Shown: positions 25,179-35,251, counted from the first letter of the stretch. The stretch: 64,000 nucleotides of DNA from Spirosoma endbachense (GCF_010233585.1 NZ_CP045997.1:878522-942521); one strand, 5' to 3'. Translations and numbers: made by a program. The notes: generated from the letters alone by a model not told the origin.

Positions 25179-26870
25179 ATGGAAACGACTGTACTTCAAG
25201 ACCAGCCCTATAAAACGCTTGTACATTTCTTCTATGAATGGGAACGCTCACAACCATATAAAGTCTTTCTGCGCCAACCGGTAGGTGATCATTTTATCGA
25301 TATTACATGGGGAGAAGCCGGTCGGCAGGTGCGGATAATGGCCACGTATCTGAACTCGCTCGGTTTGCCGCCAAAGAGTAATATAGGACTAGTTTCCAAG
25401 AATTGTGCGCATTGGCTTATCGCCGATATGGCGATTCTGATGAGTGGACACGTATCGGTGCCTTTTTATCCGACACTGACCGGCCCGCAATTAGGACAGG
25501 TGCTTGACCACAGTGAATGCCAGGTCTTGTTTGTTGGCAAACTGGACGATTGGGCCTCGATGAAAATTGGTGTTGATGATGACGTCCATAAAATTGCTTT
25601 TCCATCCTATTCACCGGACAAGCCGTCTGTCGATAGCGAAGCTACTCAATGGAATGATGTCATGGCGAATTATGCACCCATGAAAGGCAATCCGGTGCCG
25701 GCCTTGGAGGATTTATTTACGATTATCTACACCTCTGGCACAACGGGCAACCCGAAAGGGGTTATGATTACCTACGATGCCATGGTGCAGGCAATCGATA
25801 AAACCCATCGCCAGATGGCCCATGATCTGCCCGAAACACGTTTTTTCTCATACCTGCCGTTATGCCATATTGCCGAGCGGAATATAGTTGAAGCGACCAG
25901 CATCGCTACCGGCGGAACCGTGTATTTTGCGGAATCGTTAGAAACCTTTGCCCGAAATCTGGCGATAGCCCGTCCGACTCATTTTCTGGCCGTACCCCGA
26001 ATATGGACACGTTTCCAGATGGGCGTTCTGGCTAAGATGCCACAGAAAAAATTAGACTGGTTAGTACGTATTCCGATTCTGTCAGGCATCATCACCCGCA
26101 AGATCCGAAAGGGCCTGGGCCTCGATGATGCAAAAATAATTCTAACCGGTGCTGCGCCAATGCCACTCTCGTTGCTCCTGTGGTTTCGTCGATTAGGTAT
26201 TCATATCCAGGAAGCTTATGGCATGACCGAAAACCTGGGGGCGGTATCGATGATGCCTCCTGACCAGATTAAAGACGGGACCGTAGGACGTGTGAATGAG
26301 GGTATGGAGGTGCGTACCGATCCCATTACAGGTGAGATCATGACGCGTTCGCGGTGGAATATGGTCGGTTATTATCGGGAACCAGCCCTGACGGCATCAA
26401 CCCTGAAGGATGGTTGGCTGTATACGGGCGATGTTGGTGTGTTGGATGAGGATGGTTTTCTGAAAATCACCGGCCGGGTTAAGGAAATGTATAAGAGTCC
26501 AAAAGGGGAATACATTGCGCCTGCGCAGATTGAATTTGGCTTTGCGGATAATAACAACATCGAACAGATCTGCGTAACGGGACAGCAGTTGCCGCAACCC
26601 ATTGCGCTGGTTGTTCTTTCGGAAGCCGCCCGAAAAACAGATCGGCCGACGATTACGCAAAGTCTGGAAAAAACGCTTACAGGCTTGAATCAGCGGGTGC
26701 ATACCTACGAAAGAGTCAGGAAACTCATTGTTGTAAAAGAACCCTGGACCGTTGAAAATAACCTGATGACGCCCACCATGAAAATGAAACGCAACATTAT
26801 TGATGCCCACTATGGCACCCACTATGAACCCTGGTTTAGTCGGGAAGAAGTGGTGGTCTGGGAAGAATAA
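25179..26870 (+). CDS. AMP-forming long-chain acyl-CoA synthetase-like protein
   Basis: The open frame begins at TTG 25155, but that codon lies inside the promoter's -7 element, so the ATG at 25179 (METTVLQDQPYKTL) is preferred: 563 residues. The adenylate-forming family signatures are present: P-loop-like YTSGTTGNPKGV (184-195), YLPLCHIAER, the Mg/ATP motif EAYGMTE, and YTGDVG with GRVKEMYKSPKGEYI. The C-terminal lysine region is NNLMTPTMKMKR. The order and size fit long-chain fatty acid:CoA ligases of the FadD15/ACSL type. It activates fatty acids by adenylation and transfer to CoA in the cytoplasm. Chain-length specificity cannot be read. It is convergent with the globin gene, 12 bases away. 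Confidence 0.9.
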   Translation: METTVLQDQPYKTLVHFFYEWERSQPYKVFLRQPVGDHFIDITWGEAGRQVRIMATYLNSLGLPPKSNIGLVSKNCAHWLIADMAILMSGHVSVPFYPTLTGPQLGQVLDHSECQVLFVGKLDDWASMKIGVDDDVHKIAFPSYSPDKPSVDSEATQWNDVMANYAPMKGNPVPALEDLFTIIYTSGTTGNPKGVMITYDAMVQAIDKTHRQMAHDLPETRFFSYLPLCHIAERNIVEATSIATGGTVYFAESLETFARNLAIARPTHFLAVPRIWTRFQMGVLAKMPQKKLDWLVRIPILSGIITRKIRKGLGLDDAKIILTGAAPMPLSLLLWFRRLGIHIQEAYGMTENLGAVSMMPPDQIKDGTVGRVNEGMEVRTDPITGEIMTRSRWNMVGYYREPALTASTLKDGWLYTGDVGVLDEDGFLKITGRVKEMYKSPKGEYIAPAQIEFGFADNNNIEQICVTGQQLPQPIALVVLSEAARKTDRPTITQSLEKTLTGLNQRVHTYERVRKLIVVKEPWTVENNLMTPTMKMKRNIIDAHYGTHYEPWFSREEVVVWEE

Positions 26871-26882
26871 ATCGGCAGGGAG

Positions 26883-27296
26883 CTACATTTTCTCCAGCAT
26901 GGCGTTACGAAGATCCGTGTAGCAGGCTTCCCAGGCTGTTCGAACAGTATCGTTCCAGTCTCTTCCTAAACCTTGTTCCAGCGTCCATAAAAGAGATTGT
27001 CCTACCGCGTCAAAATGTTCGGACTTAACACCATAGCCTTTGTGGCGCTGGGCTAACTGGGCAATTTCTTCGGTTACCGTTTCCCGGTCAAGACGAGCGA
27101 TGATCAGGCTGAGCATATCAACTAGTTTTTGGTATTGACTTTCCATCGGGCCGGGGAAAAAGGGGCGCAACGCGGGATAGCGCATAAATAACTGCCCGTA
27201 AAACACTTCTCCCAGTAAAGCTGGGTTAATAGCCCGAAGGAGCCTCCAGCTCTGCTTAACAACTATAAATTGCTGGGGTGTCATTTTCGTTCTCAT
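26883..27296 (-). CDS. Single-domain globin (flavohaemoglobin-type globin domain)
   Basis: The protein is 137 residues, the size of a bare globin. It aligns with bacterial globins of the Vitreoscilla/flavohaemoglobin group: QFIVVKQSWRLL at helix A, VFYGQLFMRYPALRPFFPGP across B-C-D, and GYGVKSEHFDAVGQSLLWTLEQGLG with proximal H94 (F8). No FAD or NAD domain follows, so it is a single-domain type that binds haem and oxygen or nitric oxide; whether it is a storage, delivery or NO-detoxifying protein is not readable. The ATG at 27296 is used, with another at 27284. The stop is 12 bases from the convergent acyl-CoA synthetase stop. Confidence 0.87.
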   Translation of the reverse strand: MRTKMTPQQFIVVKQSWRLLRAINPALLGEVFYGQLFMRYPALRPFFPGPMESQYQKLVDMLSLIIARLDRETVTEEIAQLAQRHKGYGVKSEHFDAVGQSLLWTLEQGLGRDWNDTVRTAWEACYTDLRNAMLEKM

Positions 27297-27774
27297 CGAT
27301 TAGGTATGTAGGTTGCGATTACGCACTATAAAAGACCGATGATCCACCCCGGCAACCAATTTTTTAGCCACGAATCGTCAGTTTTGGGGTACCAACCGTT
27401 GTGGGTCTATCGGTACTGGCCTACAATGGTTGTTTTCGCTAAACCTTCTTTAGCTAGTGTATTTACTTATTCTGCGTGCATATAAATCGCTTTCGGTATT
27501 TTAATACACATTAAATATTGATTAATATATAGTTTTTATAGACAATAAAGTATAAAATTACTAATTAATTGTATATAACAAAGTGTGCCAATACTTTTAA
27601 AATAGTTTCATTTGATCAAATGGTTATTTCACGCATTAGAGCCATCGGAATAGCTGAAAAATGCTTGCTTTTTGTAATAGATTTGCGGGCAAATGGACCC
27701 ATCCCTCAAGTGTAACTCCATCGATGATAATCCATTAATTTAAGCCAGAAGACGCTTGGTAGAGTATACGAATC
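27297..27774. other. AT-rich intergenic region
   Basis: This 478-base region is strongly AT-rich, especially 27481-27600, and has no protein frame. TAGATTTG at 27678-27685 matches the -7 consensus and would give an 82-base leader for the lipoprotein gene at 27775. No -33 TTG at the right spacing. Confidence 0.6.
27678..27685 (+). promoter_or_regulatory. Candidate -7 element for the lipoprotein-protease operon
   Basis: TAGATTTG is an exact TAnnTTTG match, but the -33 element is not apparent. It is the best match in the region. Confidence 0.4.
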
Positions 27775-28254
27775 ATGAAAAAAATAAAAACGAAACTCAG
27801 TCCCCTTATTTTAATCCTTACGGGATGTTTGTTGTTACTGAGTGGCTGTATCAATGAATGTGAGAACCAAGTCTATTTGCTTTCTTTTTATCTGACCGAT
27901 AAACAAACCGGTAAGCCCTATTATGAAGTCAGTAAGGATAATCCCGATAGCTTGCAGATTTACCTGAATACGTTATCACCTCGCCCCTATACGACTCTGT
28001 CGAAATACCTATCCATTACAAATGGCTATGTCTTTGGGGTTATTCCAATTACTACCAATAAAATAGATACATTTTATCTCTATATCAATCATACAGACAT
28101 CGATACGTTACTAGTCAACAACCAGGTAACCAATGTTTCGGGAAAATGTAATACGGAAACCTACCTGACCACATCCACCTTTAATAATCACCTCGTAAGC
28201 CAGGTTGCCTCAGATACCTTGCATTCATCACCCCTCCTCCAGTTGATCAAGTAA
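27775..28254 (+). CDS. Hypothetical lipoprotein upstream of the metalloprotease
   Basis: The protein is 159 residues with a lipoprotein signal (MKKIKTKLSPLILILTG, lipobox LLSGC with Cys25). The mature part is beta-rich with few charges: VYLLSFYLTDKQTGKPYY, DSLQIYLNTL and DTFYLYINHTDIDTLLV. No family is recognised. The gene is 32 bases ahead of the T9SS metalloprotease and almost certainly shares its transcript. Both genes are visibly AT-richer than their neighbours. A role as surface partner or inhibitor of the protease is possible but is inference only. Confidence 0.65.
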   Translation: MKKIKTKLSPLILILTGCLLLLSGCINECENQVYLLSFYLTDKQTGKPYYEVSKDNPDSLQIYLNTLSPRPYTTLSKYLSITNGYVFGVIPITTNKIDTFYLYINHTDIDTLLVNNQVTNVSGKCNTETYLTTSTFNNHLVSQVASDTLHSSPLLQLIK

Positions 28255-28286
28255 ATTTTCTTTTTTCTTTTTTCTCACCAGCACTT

Positions 28287-31034
28287 ATGAAACAGATTTG
28301 CTTTAGCATTGCTATGCTCATTTTTTGGGTTCTTCCCTTAGTCGGTTGGGCACAGGATACCAATTGCGCCGTTGAACAATCGGATTCCTCCATTACTCAA
28401 TCCCTTCCCTGGTTCAATAACAATCAAGTCTTATCGGATTTAGTCAATCAAATTGAGAGTTGCTCGGGATGCCGCAGCGCCAGTGCCAATGGGAAAACAT
28501 TTAATCTACCTGTAAAAATTTGGATACACGCTGCGGCCCAAGGTCCAGGTACTGCCATTACAGCGGCTCAGGCCGAACAATATATTAATGGCGTTAACGA
28601 CATATACCAGCAAAACAATGTGGATATGCGGTTATACATTAAATGCAGCCAAATTGAAATCATCAATAATAGCTCCTATTTTAATAATCCAAGAGCGCAG
28701 ATGTTCGATGATTTTTACGATTCCCATGCGCTCAATATCCATTTTGTTGACTCAAACGCGCCTAATCCTAATACAAGAGGTTCATCCTTATACCCCTGGC
28801 AAAACAAACGATATTCGTGTTGGATTACAACACAACGCCAAGTTACAACAACCTTTATTCATGCCCTGGTCCATGAAATTGGCCATACCCTGGGCTTGTA
28901 CCATACGTTTGAATCGGGTAGGTATTCCCTGGCAGCTACCAATGGAAGCGCGGGTAATTGCTTTCAGGAATCGGTAAGCCGGACGCGGACACAAGGTTTT
29001 TTTTGTTTTAGCACGGGCGGCTTACTAAAATGCATGGTGAATGGGGATATAATCGCCGATACAGAGGCCGATCCGGCACTTGCTATTAATGACATTACTC
29101 GGGATAACAATGGAGTCTGTACGTACCGAGGGACAAAAGGTACCGATAATTGGGGAGATGCCTGGACGCCACCCGTCTACAACATTATGGGCTATGGTAA
29201 TCCGCTTTGTAATACCCAGATTACCCGGATGCAAAAAGGAGTCTTGTATAATGGTGCCCTCAAACATAGCACCTTTTTGGCTTCCTATAACGTCAATAAT
29301 GAACAAGCCTTCTGCACCAATAATGATGTCGATTCATACGAGAATGATAATTTCCCCGAAAATGCGAAATTCATTTCAGAGGGTGAGGCTCAGCTTCACT
29401 CGTTCCATTCCACACCCTACGGAGGCCAATGTGACGAAGATTGGGTAACCTTTACGGTCAATACCAGTGGAACCTATTCGGTTCGGACCCAACAGGCCGG
29501 CAACTTCCCGCTCGCTAATACACGCCTTTTACTCTATGACACTGGCGGAAATTTAATCAACCAGAATGATGATGCCAATGGCACCCAATTCTCCGAATTA
29601 GGGGTGAATCTATCGCCGGGTGTTTACCGAATAAAAGTAGCAAATCCCTCCCAGGGAAGCGGCTATTATCTCCTTATTTTTTCGACGGCAGCCAATAACA
29701 TCCCGACTATATCGGTCTCTCAGGAACAACCCAGTATAGGTAGTTCAGGGGGTACAATCAATGAATCGGTCACCAATAATGGAGCTACCCAGGGCTGGAT
29801 TGCTACCGTCAGTGATCCTTCCTGGATCAGTTTAAGTCTGTACAATACGGATTTAACCGATAAACAAACGCTGAACATTTTTATTCAACCTAACACCAGC
29901 GTATCCAGTCGGATTGGTACGGTGACCCTTCGGGCAAAATCGAATAGCAGTATAACCAAGACGATTACGATCACGCAGGCAGGTTCTGGCAACGGGAATG
30001 TGGGGGGCTGCTCGTTTTCAGAAGGCCAGTTTCTGTTTAATTTTTACGGGGAACTGATCTATGCTCATTATTCGAATGGTGTTCTTTTTGCGGCTTATCA
30101 GGATGGCTCCAATTTTAAGCCTCAGCATTGGATGCAGGCTGCTTCGGGATCGGTCGGATTTGATCCAGATAAAGTGTCTTGTTTTGCCGAGAATGATCCT
30201 CGAACGAATCCAACGAATCCAACCAACCCGACGAATCCACCAGCCGGTTGCTCGTTTTCGGAGGGTCAGTACTTGTTAACGACGTCCTGGGGGGAAGCTA
30301 TTTATGCCCATCTCTACAATGGCTATTTCTACGCTGCCTACCAGGATGGAACGAACTTCAAACCCCGCCATTGGCTGGAAGCTATCAGTTACAGTCAGGC
30401 CAATTGCTTTGCTGAAGAGGATCCGAGAAGTAATCCAAACCAGCCCACCAATCCGACGAACCCAACTAATCCGCCATCTGGCGGAAGCTTAAACTTTCAG
30501 ATTGTGAGTTATGACTGTAACACCGGTGTTTTGCAATACAAATTCACCAGTGGGGATACTTCTCCAGTTACTGTATCATTACCCGGAATCTTTGGGGGTA
30601 CCATGAATCCCAATACGGTAACGACCTATACCTTCCCTAGTGATGGGAAAGTGGGGCGAACCGTTACGGGTTCAGCTACTCAGTCAGGCAATCAAATTGC
30701 GATCAACTTTACCAATGGCTGTAATTTAGGCGCTCGAATGGGGACCTTTGGACGCTCTCTTTCCAATAATATAGAAGAGACCAAAGAGTTTAATGTATTT
30801 CCCAATCCGAGCAATGGTTCATTCAGCCTCCTCATGGAGACGATAGAAAAGCAGGAGTATAAAATTATCATTACGGATTCGTTTGGGCGAATCCTGGAAG
30901 AACGTAAATTTATGGGTAATGGCTTTTCGCACGAAAATAAGTTTGATTTATCGAATAAGGCGTTTGGTACGATTCTCATTCAAGTCAGCCACGGCTCGAT
31001 TCGAGGCAGTAAAAAGCTAATCCTTCAAAAATAA
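28287..31034 (+). CDS. T9SS-secreted metalloprotease (M43-like) with BACON domain and repeats
   Basis: The protein is 915 residues. After a signal peptide (cleavage near VGWAQD), residues 60-330 are a metzincin with zinc motif HEIGHTLGLYH (H196, E197, H200, H206) and Met-turn NIMGYG (M301), fitting the M43 cytophagalysin/pappalysin family. Then come a PPC-like beta domain (about 355-470), a BACON-type domain (475-565), two copies of a 60-residue domain (GCSFSEGQ ... CFAE) joined by NPT-rich linkers, and a C-terminal type IX sorting domain (FNVFPNPSNGSFSLLME near 835). The sorting domain predicts export across the outer membrane by the type IX system and surface attachment. BACON domains usually bind carbohydrate or mucin-like glycoprotein. 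The upstream lipoprotein gene belongs to the same operon. Confidence 0.88.
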   Translation: MKQICFSIAMLIFWVLPLVGWAQDTNCAVEQSDSSITQSLPWFNNNQVLSDLVNQIESCSGCRSASANGKTFNLPVKIWIHAAAQGPGTAITAAQAEQYINGVNDIYQQNNVDMRLYIKCSQIEIINNSSYFNNPRAQMFDDFYDSHALNIHFVDSNAPNPNTRGSSLYPWQNKRYSCWITTQRQVTTTFIHALVHEIGHTLGLYHTFESGRYSLAATNGSAGNCFQESVSRTRTQGFFCFSTGGLLKCMVNGDIIADTEADPALAINDITRDNNGVCTYRGTKGTDNWGDAWTPPVYNIMGYGNPLCNTQITRMQKGVLYNGALKHSTFLASYNVNNEQAFCTNNDVDSYENDNFPENAKFISEGEAQLHSFHSTPYGGQCDEDWVTFTVNTSGTYSVRTQQAGNFPLANTRLLLYDTGGNLINQNDDANGTQFSELGVNLSPGVYRIKVANPSQGSGYYLLIFSTAANNIPTISVSQEQPSIGSSGGTINESVTNNGATQGWIATVSDPSWISLSLYNTDLTDKQTLNIFIQPNTSVSSRIGTVTLRAKSNSSITKTITITQAGSGNGNVGGCSFSEGQFLFNFYGELIYAHYSNGVLFAAYQDGSNFKPQHWMQAASGSVGFDPDKVSCFAENDPRTNPTNPTNPTNPPAGCSFSEGQYLLTTSWGEAIYAHLYNGYFYAAYQDGTNFKPRHWLEAISYSQANCFAEEDPRSNPNQPTNPTNPTNPPSGGSLNFQIVSYDCNTGVLQYKFTSGDTSPVTVSLPGIFGGTMNPNTVTTYTFPSDGKVGRTVTGSATQSGNQIAINFTNGCNLGARMGTFGRSLSNNIEETKEFNVFPNPSNGSFSLLMETIEKQEYKIIITDSFGRILEERKFMGNGFSHENKFDLSNKAFGTILIQVSHGSIRGSKKLILQK
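30205..30240 (+). repeat. Asn-Pro-Thr linker repeat (DNA level)
   Basis: A 9-base-period repeat encodes the NPTNPTNPTNP linker before the second repeat domain; a related tract at about 30435-30475 encodes the next linker. Flexible linkers of this kind change length easily by slippage. Confidence 0.7.
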
Positions 31035-31445
31035 GCGGATTGGCAGTCCTACCAACGAATCCAATATAAGCTACTCGTTTGGATTCGTTGGTAAGACTGC
31101 CAATTTATGCTCAACCTAAGTGTCAAAAGCGCTATTCCCAGCCTTATCGTTTATAAAATGGAGCCAGCGAATATCACCGGATCAATCCGTTGGATTTCGG
31201 TTGATGACTCCCTAAACCATACGGAGTACACAGCATCAGGGTAATGTAGTACTGTCAAGGTTCTTCTGAAGCCAGATCGTCACTTTGGGGAATCAACCTT
31301 CGGTAGTGGCTTACAAACAATTCGTGAGTCCGTTTGCGGCATTCGTGGCCTGTTCGCTACGATTCAGGATTGAAAAGTTGTTCATATCGGCTGAGCGCGA
31401 AATATTTACCAGTACTTTAGCCCTGATTATGTCAGCAGATCTCTC
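31035..31445. other. Intergenic region with terminator
   Basis: This 411-base gap carries the hairpin at 31039-31104 and no convincing gene. A 28-codon ATG frame starting near 31158 has no family and no promoter. Confidence 0.6.
31039..31104 (+). terminator. Terminator-type hairpin after the metalloprotease gene
   Basis: Arms 31039-31063 and 31080-31104 (ATTGGCAGTCCTACCAACG ...) pair at 24 of 25 positions around a 16-base loop, five bases after the stop. There is no T-run, so it may act mainly as a processing barrier. Confidence 0.7.
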
Positions 31446-32213
31446 ATGAACGCGCTCATCATTGAAGACGAAAAGTTAGTTGCCCTTGAGCTGATGGCCA
31501 GTATCGCTGAAGTCGATCCGGGTATTAAGGTTATTGGAACCGTAGGCTCTGTGAAAACTGCCCTCCGTTGGTTCGCCGAAAATGCCGAACCCGATGTGAT
31601 CTTTGCTGATGTTCAACTGGCTGATGGTGTGAGCTTTACGATCTTCGATCGATTTAAGCTGTCGTGTCCGATCATTTTTACAACGGCTTATAATGAATAT
31701 GCGATTCAGGCTTTTAAAGCCAATGGAATCGACTACCTGCTCAAACCCGTTGACTGGGATGAACTACGGCAAGCCATTAACAAAGCCCGTATGCTGACTA
31801 AAGCGCAGGGTAATGTAGCTGTTGATATCCAGAAGTTGATGCTCGCGTTGAACGTACCCGTGAAGCCGGTATTTAAAGAGCATTTTCTCGGAAATACCCG
31901 CAACAGCTGGGTGCCCGTTAAAGTGGCGGAAGTTTCTTTATTTACCCGCGATCAATTAAATTTTATGGTCACTAACGCGGGTGAGCGGTATATTCTGGAT
32001 TATGACTCGCTCGACGAAATTGAAACGCTGCTTAACCCCGACCAGTTTTATCGTACCAATCGACACACGATCGTTAACCTTGAGGCCGTACAGAGTGTGA
32101 AAGGAATGAGTAATCTTAAACTCATTGTTAAGCTTAAAGCCCCTAATCATTTAATTGACATCGAAATCAGCCGCGATAAAGCACCTTCCTTTAAAAAATG
32201 GCTCGAAAAATGA
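31446..32213 (+). CDS. LytTR response regulator
   Basis: The protein is 255 residues. The receiver domain has phosphoacceptor D55 (DVIFADVQLADG), acidic residues E7/D8 and K100 (LLKPVDW). The C-terminal third is a LytTR DNA-binding domain (FYRTNRHTIVNLEAVQSVKG, ELK-type strands). It belongs with the giant LytS-type kinase that starts inside its last codons: the kinase ATG at 32210 overlaps this stop as ATGA. The pair is therefore translationally coupled, with the regulator first. LytTR regulators bind short direct repeats upstream of target genes; targets are not visible here. The ATG at 31446 is clear. Confidence 0.93.
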   Translation: MNALIIEDEKLVALELMASIAEVDPGIKVIGTVGSVKTALRWFAENAEPDVIFADVQLADGVSFTIFDRFKLSCPIIFTTAYNEYAIQAFKANGIDYLLKPVDWDELRQAINKARMLTKAQGNVAVDIQKLMLALNVPVKPVFKEHFLGNTRNSWVPVKVAEVSLFTRDQLNFMVTNAGERYILDYDSLDEIETLLNPDQFYRTNRHTIVNLEAVQSVKGMSNLKLIVKLKAPNHLIDIEISRDKAPSFKKWLEK

Positions 32214-35200
32214 GAGTCGTTCTTTTTTTAGGGGCCATCCTATACGGCTGGATCGGGCTGGGGTTGCTTAACGCTCAGCAACGACCCGTGTCATTCGAGT
32301 TTCGGCACGTACAGGAGGAAGATGGGTTAAGTTTCAATTTTATCAGCTGCTTCCTGCACGACCGTGACGGTTTCCTGTGGGTCGGTACATTCGATGGGTT
32401 AAATCGCTACGATGGAAATCATTTTACAACCTTCAAATACCTTCGTACCAACCAGAATGGCCTGCTGAATAACGCCGTACATGACCTTTGCGAAGACCTT
32501 GATGGCAACATCTGGATGGCCATGGAAGGGGGAATTGGATGGTATGGAAAAAAAACGAGGCAGTTTCGGTATATCAGTTCAATGAACGGTCGTGCACTCG
32601 GCTCATGTAACAATATTCTCTGTGATCGTAACGGTGATATATGGTTTACGAGTGATCGGCAGGGTTTGTTTCGGTACCTGATTTCGCCCGGAACGATTCA
32701 GGCTTTTCCGTATGATCCCGTTCACGATCCGTTGGGAACAACGACCCGAATTGTGAAAAACGGTCTGCTGTTGGACCCTCATCAGAATGGGCTCTGGATT
32801 GCGGATGGCAGAGGACTGCGCTATTTTGACATCGGCAGCCGACAATTTACCGATAGCCGCCATAACCCTCGCGCATTACCCATCTTTAATCAGCACCATA
32901 CATCAGCACTAACCCTGGATGGTACGGAGCGATTGATTTTCTCAGACAATATCGATCACCGGATCGTTGTCTACAATTTGCATACACAGCAGCTTGAGCG
33001 AACAGTTACGCCGGTTAGCCGGGCTCAACGTGACGTATTTGACATTGCCACTATTTTTGTGGATCGGCAACATAACCTCTGGACAAGCTCCTGGAATCAT
33101 GTCGTATTTTACATCGAAGCCAGGAGCTATCAGTGTACTGAATTAACCCATACAAATGCGAAGAATACATCGATTGCCGCCGATTTTTTCTGGGCAGGCT
33201 GGCAACACCCTGATGGTACAATCTGGCTGGGAACCGTCAACGGTATTTCCTACACGAATCCAGAGCGGGCATTCTACGATGTATATGATCTGGGTACATT
33301 ATTTTCCGAACTAGTAGACGAACGCGGTATTATCAGTTTTCTGGAAGATGCTGACGGCTCCTGGTGGCTTGGCACCTCAATCCGCGGGCTGCTGCACTAT
33401 TTCCCACAAACGAATCAGCTCGACGTATATAGGCTACCGGATGGGACACCGAAGTATCCATATGGCTTGCCGATCACCGGTTTGCAGGCTTATGGAAATG
33501 AATTATATATCGGAACTCAAAATGCGCTGTTTGTATTCGATAAATCCCGAAAAACGTTCTCCGGCCTACCGTTGCCATCAGTGATTCGGGAGAAGACTAT
33601 TTACCTCCGAAACTTTCGGTTGCAACACGACAGTTTGTGGGTATTCGGTGAAAGCAAACAAACATTTTGTTACCAGCTTACTCAAAAAAAATGGACAAAC
33701 TATCCGATCCTGTCACCTTCGAAAGACCCCAGATTTAGGGTGCGTTTTTCCCTGATCGATCAGAAAGGAAATCTCTGGCTGGAAGTATATCCGGAGGGGC
33801 TTGCCTGGTTTTCGAAACAGAATGGCCAGTTTACGCTGGTCGATGTACCGCAGGGCACCCCTTATGAACAAACAATTACCTCGTTTTCGGAGGACAAAAA
33901 GGGGAGTTTCTGGATGGCCTCCGGTGGATACGGCTTGATCCGGTATGATCCCTATAAAAAACAGGTCAGCCGCTGGACAGAAAATGAAGGACTTTCCTAC
34001 GATTATTGCGAGTCAGTTCTGGCGGATCGTTCGGGTACTATCTGGATAGGCGCTCACAATAAGTTTTCGGTGTTTTCGACTGCGAAGAATCGCTTTCTGA
34101 ATTTTACGTTGCCACTGAACCAATCAAATATCGAATACCAGAATTATCTGTTCCCGCTGCGAAACGGGCATATTCTTTCGGCACAAAAGGGGTATCTGGT
34201 TGAGCTTAAACCCGAAAAAATCAACCACCCACCAACGAAAGAGAAGGTCCTGATCAGCAGCATGATACTGCCTGACACAACGTACCTGCTGCCGGGTTCT
34301 GGCGATGGAATCGAGTTGGCGGCCACTGACAATACTTTTTCAATTCAGTTTTCTGTGTTGGCGCAGCTTCAGGAAACGCCCTATCGTTACTTATACAAAC
34401 TCGAAGGGTACGACAACAACTGGCTGGAAGCAATAACACCGGGGAGTATTTCATACGGTAAACTGCCTGGTGGCAACTATGCGTTTCAGGTAAAAGCGGT
34501 CGATATAAATGGGGTCGAGACGCCAGTCAGTACCCTGGCCATTCATATTGATACGCTCTTTTATAAATCGATCTGGTTCTGGGCGCTGATTGCCCTATTG
34601 GTACTTGGATTACTTTATCGCTCGATTCGATCAAAAGCGTATCAAACTGCGAAACTACACCACCTGAACCTACAGGCAACCCGGCTGGAACGCGATAAGG
34701 CCGAAATCCATTACCAGAACCTGATCAATCACCTTAATCCGCACTTCCTGTTCAATAGTCTGACGTCGTTAAATAGCCTGATACTCACAAAGCCTAAAGA
34801 AGCATCGTTGTTTTTGAGGAAGTTGTCGGCCATCTACCGGTACATCCTGCAAAATAAAGATAAAGAAGTGATCAGCCTGGCCAATGAGCTCGCTTTTGCC
34901 CGGAATTATGTTGAACTCCAGAAGTCACGATTCGAGGATGGGCTGCTGGTAAGTTTTACGATTGATCCTCAGTTGCTTGAGCGGCAGATTGTGCCCGTAA
35001 CAATTCAGAATCTGATTGAAAATGCTATAAAACATAATACCATCGAAGGTGAGAATCCGCTCATCATTCAGGTGTATACCGAAGCCGAAAGCTTGATTGT
35101 CATGAACACCTTACAGCGGAAATTATTCGTGGAAACCTCGAATAAACAGGGTTTGGCCAGTCTCAAATCGCTCTATCATTATTTAAGTAAGCGTGAGGTA

Positions 35201-35251
35201 GAAGTAAACGAAACGGCAACGCATTTTACGGTGATTGTGCCACTATTATGA
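32210..35251 (+). CDS. LytS-type sensor histidine kinase with propeller and Y_Y_Y domains
   Basis: The protein is about 1013 residues from the ATG at 32210 (an in-frame ATG at 32198 adds four residues). A signal peptide (MRVVLFLGAILYGWIG) is followed by a large periplasmic part of two-component regulator propeller repeats (for example DRDGFLWVGTFDGLNRYDG, DLDGNIWMAMEGG, DRSGTIWIGAHNKFSV) and a Y_Y_Y domain near residues 700-760. One membrane helix (IWFWALIALLVLGLLYRS) leads to a LytS-type kinase: H845 in LNPHFLFNSL and ATPase N-box NLIENAIKHN. This is the layout of the periplasmic sugar sensors of Bacteroidota, without the fused AraC output of the 'hybrid' types; the separate LytTR gene supplies the output. 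Ligand unknown. Confidence 0.92.
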   Translation: MRVVLFLGAILYGWIGLGLLNAQQRPVSFEFRHVQEEDGLSFNFISCFLHDRDGFLWVGTFDGLNRYDGNHFTTFKYLRTNQNGLLNNAVHDLCEDLDGNIWMAMEGGIGWYGKKTRQFRYISSMNGRALGSCNNILCDRNGDIWFTSDRQGLFRYLISPGTIQAFPYDPVHDPLGTTTRIVKNGLLLDPHQNGLWIADGRGLRYFDIGSRQFTDSRHNPRALPIFNQHHTSALTLDGTERLIFSDNIDHRIVVYNLHTQQLERTVTPVSRAQRDVFDIATIFVDRQHNLWTSSWNHVVFYIEARSYQCTELTHTNAKNTSIAADFFWAGWQHPDGTIWLGTVNGISYTNPERAFYDVYDLGTLFSELVDERGIISFLEDADGSWWLGTSIRGLLHYFPQTNQLDVYRLPDGTPKYPYGLPITGLQAYGNELYIGTQNALFVFDKSRKTFSGLPLPSVIREKTIYLRNFRLQHDSLWVFGESKQTFCYQLTQKKWTNYPILSPSKDPRFRVRFSLIDQKGNLWLEVYPEGLAWFSKQNGQFTLVDVPQGTPYEQTITSFSEDKKGSFWMASGGYGLIRYDPYKKQVSRWTENEGLSYDYCESVLADRSGTIWIGAHNKFSVFSTAKNRFLNFTLPLNQSNIEYQNYLFPLRNGHILSAQKGYLVELKPEKINHPPTKEKVLISSMILPDTTYLLPGSGDGIELAATDNTFSIQFSVLAQLQETPYRYLYKLEGYDNNWLEAITPGSISYGKLPGGNYAFQVKAVDINGVETPVSTLAIHIDTLFYKSIWFWALIALLVLGLLYRSIRSKAYQTAKLHHLNLQATRLERDKAEIHYQNLINHLNPHFLFNSLTSLNSLILTKPKEASLFLRKLSAIYRYILQNKDKEVISLANELAFARNYVELQKSRFEDGLLVSFTIDPQLLERQIVPVTIQNLIENAIKHNTIEGENPLIIQVYTEAESLIVMNTLQRKLFVETSNKQGLASLKSLYHYLSKREVEVNETATHFTVIVPLL

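Noticed and set aside
30205..30475. NPT-coding repeats as a CRISPR array
   Set aside because: Units are 9 bases without spacers and lie in frame inside a protease gene.
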